The notes below the pieces were generated by a model, which did no database searches, was not told where the DNA came from, and saw nothing but the letters and a program-made list of their open reading frames with translations. This document shows positions 34,901 through 46,900 of a DNA stretch of 64,000 nucleotides, in pieces. This DNA is from Paragonimus skrjabini miyazakii. Lineage: Eukaryota > Platyhelminthes > Trematoda > Plagiorchiida > Troglotrematidae. The stretch spans positions 1 to 64,000 of the forward strand of contig JTDE01001530.1 in assembly GCA_014338405.1 (NCBI GenBank), read 5' to 3'. Positions within the stretch are counted from its first letter, which is position 1. Every line of letters begins with the position of its first letter. The position numbers and the translations under genes are program-made.

Positions 34901-37900
34901 AATATTACTATGATTTTGGGTATTATCATCATGGGTGCGTTAGTTGGATAAACAGGATGTCCTGTTGATAGGATGTGTTGAACATTTGTTGAAATCTGGT
35001 GTCTTACACTTTGCTGTATACATAAAATCTACTACGTTAGTGATTTGTCTGATCATTTGACAGGCGTCCAGCCACTTGTTGACGTAAGCTCTTGTACGTT
35101 TAGCCTTTGTAAATGTCAGTGTGTACTGATAAATAGCACAGGAAACAGGATGCATTGTTGTATTACATAATATGCTTGTAACACCTACATTTCGAGCTGA
35201 AGATTACACGCGAAGTTCAGTGGGGAAACATGTACCTCTGAGTGTAGATTGCATTTTTTGACGTACGGAATCTGCTCGATGATCACCTATGAATCGCAGA
35301 TTGAGGGAAACCTCGTTCTTGAGAGATATGCGTACTAAATCGAATAATTGTTGACGAGTAGTCGGGGATTAGGTTAAATTCAAGTTACACAACACCCACA
35401 ATTGATCGCAGATCTCACATTCCCATAAACTTTCCAGTCGACCCCTTTCGAAAAGAAGCACTAGACTCGAGTTTCGCTCTCATTAGAACTCGTCAGTAGT
35501 GCATATCCTCGCCACTGCCAGGACTACAATTCCGGCCACGCTTTTATGAGGCAACCATGTTTACCAGTGCGTCATTGACCTCACATTAGACACGACCGAA
35601 TTATCATATGTGAACGCTCAACCACTTTCGCTTGTGAGTAATGATCAGGTTACCCAATCGTCTGGATAAGAGACACAGCTACTATTCTGTTAACCCCAGT
35701 CGATAACCCCGTGATTAGGGCTTTTTGTCTCATTAAACCTGCTAGGCGTGTCTAGTGCTTGTGCTGTTCGAAAGAGGCCAACTGGAAAGTTTATGGAACT
35801 GCGAAAGCCGCGATCAATTGTGGATGATGTTCAACTTGAAATCTAATAATCATAATTGTTATGTGAAAGTCATTGAACGTTTTTGGATAGAGGTTTGTTC
35901 TCGATGGTTTTTGAATAGAACTTCCCTCATTTATCACCTAATTGGTAACCGGTGTATTTTACTTTGTCAAAAGTAATCAGCATATGGACTATCATACATG
36001 TAACTAAAATCTGAAAATTACGGGTATAATCTACTTTACGATAACCTTCGTGTGTAGAGGTACTATTTGGTAGTGTTGCAATAGGTCTTAAGTTATTAAA
36101 AAAGGGAGATTAATTTTTCGTTTTCGCATCTCTGCTTATACGTGAGCCGGAGGAAGACTGCGGTGGACGACTTGTATATATATATATATGTATGTACATA
36201 TATATATTTATAATGAACGGATATGAATGGAAGTGATTTTTGGTGAATCCATTAGTGGGCAATCGTATCCAAAAACGACACTGAAACACGCCGAAACAAT
36301 GTTTTATCAGGCGTACACGTTTAATAGCCTAAGGCAGTGAGCTAGGATGGCACCTGGCACACTTGTTGTGCGGGTTGTTTCTCACATACGTGTCGATCAA
36401 GTGGAATTGTGAAACTCAAGCTGCTGCACCGACCACAGATCTGGGTAACGTAGTTTAATATGAATCAAGCTTGTCGAGATTACAAGGCACCATTCCATAA
36501 TCCAGTTTCGAAGAATGTTTTAAATATGAGTCTTCGTTTATTGGGAAGGGCGAGCCAGTGGAAGATATAGAGTGTGGATTTGTTCATGGTGAGAATTAAT
36601 TCCTTTCTATGGTATTCGTAATGCATTAACGTTCATCTTAAGTCAGCTAGTCTCATTGGATACGGGATTCTCCAGAGCCCCAGGAATTTTCTAGATATCT
36701 TTAATAAATGCCAAATCGTTGTAACGGTAAATCTGACAGGCTTGTTTGTGTTTTCTGTTACAAGTGAATTGCACAAGTTGAAAAAGTTCCAGGTGGAAGG
36801 TTCCACAGACTTTCTCAGGGGTGCAACACATCTGCTTTTTAGCTAAGGTTACACAATTCGCGGCCAAACTTCACCTGCTTGTCTCTGGTATATTTGAATC
36901 TCGTCAACGTACTAATACGAGAAGTTTGGTGTCACCAAGTTTGTGGTCAGCAGACGTTTGACCGCGAACGTTTACCTGTTGACAATGGGTGGCAAGTTAT
37001 TTTCCATTGCCCACTGATTTAGATAGTTCAAATCGTTTCATATCTTCCAGGAAATCTAGAACTCTTTAGAGCTTTCTGTCATTGACATACAGCAACATTA
37101 GGGAGTTCGTGATGCTGGTTAGTTCAAAACCAAAAAGACTGAACCACAAGAATCCTAAAAAAGGTCCATGAGAAACGTCACTGTTGGCAGGAACAAGTTT
37201 GATAACAGCTTAGTCATCGTGACGAACTCACATTCACTTAGATACTGTTCGTGTCACCTGAGTAATCGTTCATCAGGATGATAATTGTGGGGTTTCTATG
37301 GGAGGATGCAATGATCAGTTTTACCAAAGGCTTTGGCAGAATCAAGATGAATTACGTGGGCGGCTAATCCGACGTTGACAGCCTTTGTCTAAAAGTGACG
37401 CTTGAATATTCGTTATGGGAGCCATGCTACCCCTTCGTTAGAGGTTCGAGGTCTGTTACCTCAACCCGAATAGAGTCACCCCATGAGCCTTTCCATTACT
37501 TCTGAATCTATTGAAAGAAACATTGTTGGCTGATAGTTTGTTGAGTCCTATCTTTACCCATCTTCGACGATGGGAGTGGTTATGAACTGTTTCCATGTTT
37601 TTGGTAGACAACCAGGACTGCTAAATAATATCGTTAGCAGTCCTGATAATTCGGTAAGTAGTTCTTAAGAACAGCAGAGAATATCAAGTATAAGCCAGGT
37701 GACTATCCAACGGGTACGTTATTTAAATTAGTGTTAACTTGTGGCACAGATATTTGGGACAGCTCACTTAAGGTGCTGTCTGCGTGTTCAAAAGTCAATC
37801 ACTGTGCACAGTTGCGTGTTGTTTACTCAGTACAGACCACCTCTGTGCCTGTAGTGCTGAATCCACTCGAAACTTGACATTGTGAAATACTAGTGTTATT

Positions 37901-40900
37901 CCTAGTTTGTGACTGAGGAACTTCAGTGAAAAAGAAAGGTTGAGTGTCAATATTTCGTTTATTCTCACCAGTCGCAAACGTAAACATGCAAGTTGTAATT
38001 GTAATAGGCAATTGTAAGCAGGTAGCAGATCAGGCCACACTCTTCTCTTCTATCATTTCTTTCGTTCAGATGTGTATTCACGACGATCAAAACGAGCTTG
38101 TCGAGGCTGGGGCAGGCGTTTTCACGCCAGTTAATGTTTGTTCGGAGATCAATAAGTGATGTTTGAAGTCTCCACTGATCTAAATCATGTACTACTTGTA
38201 TGTCAACACCAGAGCCATTTAAAGCAAACACCCTGTGGATAGTACTGATCTCTCATGTGGGTTCATAAATTCCCTTGACTTCAAACGATGACTGTAGGCA
38301 ATTATATTTATCGCAGTCCTGACGTAATCCAAAACAGTTATCACTTCCGCTATGAGTGTTTTGTTACAACGCAGACAGCTTATGAAAGTCAATCACAGTA
38401 TGAAGAGTAAGCAGTGGCGATTAAAGCAGGTGAATATACTTAAGTACAGGGCATACTTTTAATCTTTGAAATCGCTTTCAGGTGATGTCAGAATGGCCCA
38501 ACAAACTGAAAAAAATAAAAACTCCTTTCTCTTGTGCTTTTCCCAGTTGATCAGCCTTACATAATTACTATCAGGCAGTCCGAATACGACTAGTGTTCGG
38601 CGCCCAACTACCTACAGTTTACTAGCATCATTGGGTAAACTGGCACATTACCTATAGTGATTGTTTCACAGTGTCTGTCAGTGTGAATGGACATTATTTC
38701 TACATGTTTATATTCTTTCACTTTGAAGTTTTTAACCTGCTTTGGTTTCAACAATGATTTACTTGTTGAATAGCAAAGGTTAGCTTGATCGTCGACGAAT
38801 AACAGCAGTTGAGGTATTATTTGGACCAACAACATAAGCCTGGGAGTCAGCATGGTTACTGATTGAGATCACAGTAGCTGAGGGCTATGGCTTGTGTTAT
38901 AAACACAGATTCTATCAAACGGCTATAGAAACGATAGACTTTTACTCGTTTCGACTGATCTTTTAACCCTTTTTAAATAAGGGCTGTATCCTAACAATCA
39001 GTAAGGCAAGGTAGAGTATCCAGTGCATCACAAGTAAAGCGACAGTTGAGATGCTTCTTGAGTATCAGGTTTTGTAGTTCACTCTAGCTCTCTTTTGAAG
39101 TCACGTCAACTAAGCAAGTTGGACGCGCATACCTCAGACTTTCAGTTGGATTTCCTTCCAAAGGTTTGTAGACAAAAGGCGGAACCAGCCTCTAGGTTGG
39201 AAATGTTTGGTTCTGACACAAAGGGCAGATCAGAGTCCTACCGTTTTCACGAATTTCTTTGGCACAAACCGCATACTTTGAAGGCGTGAGTGGTTATCTG
39301 AAAGATTTACGTTGATATGCAGTTCCCCACGGATACCCCAGGAACAATTAACAGTTAGATGCACAAGAAAATACTCGACTATCCGACAATCGTTTTACGC
39401 GGAGGCCAGCAACAAGCAATAATAAGGATGTAATATATAAATCTGAGAGTACCGGCGAGTAAAATATTGGTTCATCTTATGAAAATGACATGTATGGTTA
39501 AGTTAAAAATAGGTGATATCTGCCTGCGGATTACTCCTGAGGTTACATGAGGTTTGGGGTAGAATACGAGTTGGTTTAGTTTTGACGAACGAGTAATGAT
39601 GATCACTTGTGGGTGTGACATCTACAACCATCATGCGAGCTCATTAAGTTCGTTCGATTCGGAATGACGGCTCAAATGCGACCGTACGCTTGCTATCGAC
39701 TTCCGTGACTTCGAAGTATGAGATTTAGACTAAGACTTTTGTTTGTATTCTTTTTACCTTTTGTAGCAGAGAAATCAAGTAACAGGCAAGAGACCATTTC
39801 AGAGGCATTCGTGTACGATGAATTGGTGTGTGTGTCAGGCTTAGTAGACCAGAGTTTTATGACTAAAGTACTCATTCGCCAGATACTTTGTTCTCCGCGT
39901 TGATGTGACCAAAGACGTCACAAAAATATTCAAATCTGGTGGACTATCGTTTGATTTTAGTTCGTTGCCGAATGAAAGATTGCAGCACAAAATCGACATG
40001 TAGACATAAAATGACTTAGAATATTTTGTTAAATGAAAATCCAAATCTCATTGGCACATTGTTTATAAAATGTGGTGGAATTGATGTTGTCTTTCAAACA
40101 CTGGACAAAGCATATTTATCACTACAGTGCTGCAGAGTACTCACGACTGACAAATCGCCAACCCGTTTATTAGAGGTCTGTTTTAAATACCCGAGAGTAT
40201 GCTGGATTAACCACAGAATAGAACAGTGTTTGACAAAACCTCATATTTTCCACCTCAAGATATGAAAAAACAATGTATTGGTTGTGCTGAATAACGCAAC
40301 TGATCCGCCTCTTTTCTCTCAATTCAAATTAAAGGCCGAGTGTAAAGTCACCTTGTTTCGCCTGCAAAATATCATGAAGAAAATGCTACTACATATATAT
40401 TTAGTGTATGGTGAGTTTCAAATGTTCTGGAATCAGCCGGTTGGTGTATAGTCACTGATAGTATTAGTCAATATGATCAAGTGAAGGCCACCTCTAGATT
40501 ATTCGCAGAATTTCCGTTCATTCTGATTGAGTAGAATCGTTTTCTCTGAAGAGGTGATGGTTCTGGAATAGAGGGTAAATTTCCCTGACACAGTCCTTTT
40601 ACATTGTAACCTGTGTTTCTCTCTGCATGCGCCAATGAGTTGTCTGAAGCATTCTAAAATAGTATAAACAAGAATGTCATGGGCGAAAATAAAATAGCAC
40701 CATTAACCAACAATTTGAAAGAGTGACATGTGAGCGGAGATTACTCACTAATAGAAAATGTAGTCCTTGAATTCGTGGAGATTTAGTTAAAAGTTTACGT
40801 CATCTTGAGATAAGTTTTTTCAGCATAAAGTCTTGAAAAATACAGCTAAGAATTGAGAACAACCATTCTGTGGTATAGAAATTGTTGGCGAATAGAAAAG

Positions 40901-43900
40901 ATTAGGATCAAGCGTCAACCCAGTGTTTTCTCGGTGGACATGACAGGCGTAGTGTTTGCTTTGCTGTTTTTTTCATTTGATTACATCAGTCTTATGGAAT
41001 ACACATGTGCAACACTAGTGTTTATAGCTTTCATACTGTCCTTGTTTTACTGAACTCTATTGTCAGTTTGTTCGTCTCCGATGGATTTACTTCCATTGTT
41101 AAGTTCAGTCGATACCGTTTATTCACATATTGTTCCTCTTTCAAGGCTTTTACTTAGTTCTAGAAAACCAGTATGAACCATTTTTTTTGATTCGCTTATA
41201 GCTTCTTGTTGTTCTTGTGTGAGCCAACATTAGTGGCATAATGATGACGTGAAACTTTATGGAAAGCCTCAGTCATTTTAATTTTAACCCAGTTAACCGT
41301 GTTCACAGTTTGTAAACGTTCTTATAAAGAGTCGTTAATTTGCATCCTTGAAGAAACCACTTTAGTTTACGTCCTTGCGAATAAGGTATTTGGTAGGTTG
41401 TATACGCTTTCTGAAACCTTTATTGAAAATTGTCATCCAATTGACTGGAATAGCGAATTTTTCTAAATTTTACAAAGTATTTTTCTCAATTTTTTTGAAC
41501 AGTCTCATGAAAACATTGCTTAACTTTGATACCGTAAAATACAGACAAATTTTGCAGAATATCTGCAATGCACTGTTGAGTCTTCACATATTTATTCACT
41601 AGGTCTACCGAGGCGTCGACTTATGGACTTCCATATCATAGACTGACCAATAACAATTTGTCAATGAGCATTAATTATTAATAGGAATTTTCTGTTGAAT
41701 AAAGTATACGAAGGCATAGCATATTACAAGAATTAACCGTTCACGCCACTGTCTGTTGCAATCGTCTGACTACTATGAAACTGTCTAGACAAACCTAATG
41801 TTCTTGAATGAACAATATATCGATTGATCCAATTCTGGATTAATATTCTTGTCTCAGTGCATGCCACGATCACCAGTCAGTTGAACATAGGTGCATATGA
41901 CCGACTGTCTTTGAGTAATCAAAAGCTACAAGCTGTGATGATTTTTCGAACTTTAAAAGATGAGTCGATATTGTTTTTTTGTTGTTGTTGGCTAATGGAC
42001 AGTGTTGCACAAAAGTTGAATGCCATCCACTGTCAAGTGATCAACTGAGTCTTCCAAGCAATTTGACAAAAGTCCCGTGGAGCTAACTTCATTCCCTTCC
42101 ACTTCATCACCAGCGTAAGTGTTGCTAAAATCAACACAATTGGTCATCTTGATTGTTTGAAGAAACCACCGGAATTCACAAAGATTGACGTTGTTTGGTG
42201 ATTAAGTAAACTACAAGTGGTTTTGTTACGTTACTTATTAAACGTGTCTTTTGAAATTCCATCCGTCGAATGAAGCGGACTGAGAGCAGTCAGAGTGAAG
42301 CAGTTAATAAAACGATACTCATTAAAAATAAGTTCCAGTTTCGCCAAAAATCCCTCTGACAAAATTCAAAAGCGGATGGTCACACATTCAAACAGGATGT
42401 AAGTAAAGTTCACAGGTTTCGTGTTCTTCTATCATTCCATTAAGGAGGATTATCACAGTGCAAGCTTGATTTGAGCACATTCCCGTTGATGGAGTTCGAA
42501 AATGATCTGGCTGTTGTTTGGGTTAAATGCGCACCCAAAACCCCCGTTTCTAATTTTTCGGTGTCACGATAGAGTGCCCGTTATGAAATTCATGCCGATT
42601 ATCCGACGGACTAGATCATTCGTCTGATAAAACCGTTCGTTCAATGAGCCTGTCATGTTTTTCCGTAGTTTGGCTGGATATATTATAGCTGTTGGATCCG
42701 GTATAATGATGAGGATGATTTCATGTGTTTCCTCTGGATAAGTAGGTTACCGTTGGTACTTAGTACTGGACATTGATTTCTATTCATATAGAAACGTACC
42801 ACCTCAATCATACACATGTTTGCGTGAATGACGAGCTTCGCCATCCGGTGTTTGTTCATATACAGTTCTTTTATTTGTTGAGCCGTCCAACTCGAAATGC
42901 ATATTCGTCTCTGACCGTCAGTCGTCGTCCACCGTCTTCTGAGGCTGGGAATCATGGTAAATTTCAACAGACAACATACTACTCATAAGAACTGTGTAGT
43001 TTTTCAAGGTACTGTAGTTCCATGATGATTCACATGACCCTTCAAAGTGCGGGAACATGAGCTACAGAGATCGTTTTGATAAAACTCTCTTGAATTTGTA
43101 CCGAACTACGTGCCAAATTAACCGACGACTCCTACCTTTGCGTTTGGTTCGGTTTCACTCCTTTTGCCCTAGGAAACTCACAGAAAATAGACGAATTGAG
43201 GAACTTTATTATGACAACGACTAAGTTGGATTACTAGTATTTGTTCATCAAAGAACTTGTTCAACCGATGCAAAAGACTCTAGTCAAAAGAAAAGGAAGT
43301 AAATAAGTGAAAATTGGAATACTTAATAAATCTTGAAAACAGGCTGCGTACTAGAAAAGTAAAGGGCCTAGAAAGCAAGAACACAGATAAAACCGAGTGA
43401 TTGCAATCACATCTTTCACAATCGCACGGAAAATTGATGGTAACCTGTTTCTGTATATACTAAGTAGGATTGTTATGACACATTAACAGAACTGTTTACG
43501 CTTAAGGTTGATCTTTTCCGTTTTTGATATAAAAGCACTCTGATTGCTGTAAGTGGGTCCACTGTGTGTTGGAGCGCTGTGCATTTCTAATGTTGATTTA
43601 TATTCGCAAATGGGGTTATTGGAGTCGTGGGTACCGCGTTCATCTCACACAAAAATAGACTTAGCGCCCTGTTTTTAATTCTGTACTCAGTGCTGATATG
43701 TCTTAACTTGAGCAAAACCAGTGTCCCGTTGATAATCCGAACAAGTCGCCAGAACGCGAATGTCGCTGTGAAATTATAACGCGCTCTGCTGCATTTTAAC
43801 ATCGAAAAGCCAAACTACTCATGAGTAGCCACAGTTCTCGATAACATTTATTCTGGCAAATGGACGCTGGAGCTACAGTAAATGAGTCCCTCGTACGAGT

Positions 43901-46900
43901 GAACAGCTCACTACACAAATACCAGTTTAACTACGACGCAGGTGCATCTGCTACATGTTTATAGTTGGTGATTGAACGGAGCTTGAAACATTGATAAAAA
44001 ATAGAGGATTCGGATGATATGACTTGAAAATCACTTACAATTATAACAGTAGGTTCTTCAGCCAGGTCCTTTAAAAAAGAGTACTGTGCTCTAGTTTCGC
44101 TTAAGAGTCTCAGTGACTTTCTAATTTCAGTCTAAACAGATTTTGTAGTCGGAGATCGACTGAAGTCAACAGATCAGCTGCCGTTTCTGTTCTCACGGCG
44201 ATCAGGCAATCTGAGCACTACTCCCGTTTGTGTTTGTACGTGACACTTCGGTTGCACAAGATGTGGAGTCGATAATGCATTGGCCGAAATGGCTGCCTCA
44301 CAGTAGCGTGACCGAAATCCTGCCCCTATCTGTGTCAAGAATATGCATTATTGACAGGCATCAGCACGACGGAAAATGAAGTATAATATCCTCTTCTTGA
44401 AGGAGTTTCCCTGAAAAGTCAGTAGGAATTCGGGAACTGCATCCAATCTTGAATGATGTTCAACTTATATTTATGTATATATATATACATATATATCTGT
44501 GCACAAGCTACACTACAGGTGAGAATTTCAAAGAAGTTTTATTTCAAAGAATCTAGGCTCCACAAGGACTCGAATCAGTGACGGAAACTGCAAACCCAGA
44601 AGCAACAAGCGCTACGTCTTCTTAGCGTCCTAGCCGCTTCTCAGCCTGCGGTTTCTGTCATTGGTTCTTATCCATCCGAAGCCACAATTCTCGCAATTAG
44701 GTTACTTCTGGTATGTCAGCTTTGCTGCACTACTAATTAGTGATACATTTTAGTATAACCTTTGACTTCAAAGTACGTTTGAGAATATATCTATCTCTCT
44801 ATTTGTGCTGTGGATTAGCTTCCAAATAAAACACAGTATTCAAACTTATTTTCTTCTTCAGTTTTGCCGGCAGTTTTATTTTGAAATGCTATGGAACGAA
44901 CAATTTATTGCTACAGGCGTTTATGTAACAAAAATTGGAAAACAAAAGAAGAACGATTTAATTTAAATTTACTTGAGAAACAAAACAATTCCAGTGAAAT
45001 TAATGACATACATCATAATTTAATTTACACTGTTTTCTGCTCCAATTCACCATCGCGTGCTAACGGTAAATTAGTGTTTAATAATATATGTGCAACACTT
45101 GTGAAACAAGTTTCTGCATTGTCGGCGCCACTGTCAATGATCTCGGAGTGGGTGGTCCGGTGGATGCGGCATCAGCTTGTTACATTTAATTGTTTCCGTC
45201 TCGTTCAAGTATTCTCTACCTGCTCGATGTAAACCAGAAGGAAGGCGGTCGTTGAAAGTTGTGGCAAAATAACTTAAATTTACCATTCTTTGTTCTTGTA
45301 ACTCTAGACGATTTAAATAACTTACACACAAATGCAAATGCTTTTTCTCTCTGAATGTTCAACTCTGTGCCCCGATAAAGACATCAGACTCTCATTGACA
45401 CCACTTTGAGTCCTTTTCGAGTCCGGATGTTCACGTCATGGGGAGCTGGCGGATATGTTTGTTCGGTTGTGAAATCTGCTACTAGGAGCAACTGATATCC
45501 AAGTTTTGATACGGAGTTTCAGTGATAGACATTTTCCGATTGTTCCTGAATGGACTAATATTCTCGGTGTTCAGTTTCTCTGGTTTGATGGGTGGTCTTC
45601 TGATGAAACTAAAAGATTACCCGTGAGCACAAGATGTTTTGATATACGAGTGTGACAGAACAATCAAATCTATGCGAACCGGGATGTGATATTATCTGGA
45701 CGAGTCAACTTTATACTATTAAGGAGACATCCATGTGAAGTCAAATTTTACTATACAAGTTCGTTTGTTAATAACCAAGTTGTTTGGGTCACTGATATTT
45801 TAGTTTACGACTTATATTTCCACTTAACCTCACTATGAAAAAGAAATCCATATCAGTAACTAGCAGATAATTGTTTTGAAACTCAACTGAAAGCTAGCAA
45901 GTGAGGTATGATAAATAAACCCAACTACACATCCATTACTATTGTCAGTGATTGAGTTTTCGGACAGAATTTTTCTCCTAGTGGCTCTTACGAGCAATCT
46001 AATGCCATCATCTTCCAGTAGCGATCACCTGGTTCACAGATCACTCTTTACCCCCCACATTTTGCCACCTGTAATCAAACCAATCTGCCCAATTTTTATC
46101 AACAGTCGTTATCCAGAATACTGAATCAAAAATGGTTCTGCCAAATTGACCAAAATATGCTCTTTTTGTTTTATATTTTAGGTCTCTAACAAATTCATCC
46201 TCCAACTCTTAAACTGATAATTTCTTGCGGTGCCTTAAATTCAATCCGTTGCATCATCGGTTTGAGGGGAATAGAAAAGGAGGGAATTTAAGAGTTAAAC
46301 GGATTTAGTTCTATTCAGACATCAGAGGACAGATAGCACACCGTTAAATCGTATCTACAGTGAACCTCAACTCACTTGGTGTGTGCTCATCTCCCTTGTA
46401 CTGCTAGATCAGTCAACTGTTTATCATTCAGCGTAGCTTTGTCATCCGTTGACGTTTTACAATTTCAATGGACCTCAAAGAGTTGGGTGACGAAAATGAG
46501 GCCTTACGAATATTATCATCCTTCTGAAAGAACAACAGAATGGCAAGTTGAGTAGTATATAGGTTTAATTGGGCACACTGAGGCACCTTCTTGTAGTAGC
46601 GACTGAACTGTATGGGTGCAAACCTTGACTAGCCAATAGTTTAGCAACTCCGAATAGGGCCAATCACTGTACCTGGTGTCAGTGTACTGATTACGTTTGA
46701 TTAAGAAGATGAAAATAATTCCAGCGCCTCCACACTGACATTTACCAATACACAGAATAGGCAAGCGAAGTGAATCTGTTCACAGTTTGGTCAGATATGT
46801 AAGTCGAGCACCGGTTTGTCGGCGCATGTTCTTATCCATCGACGCAGAGATGGTGCAAAACATGAACTAAGTGGTTCGATCCGTCTAATCCTTAACTGTG

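Noticed and set aside
44300..44335. tRNA gene
   Set aside because: The A/B-box-like sequence belongs to the old SINE copy and shows no cloverleaf.
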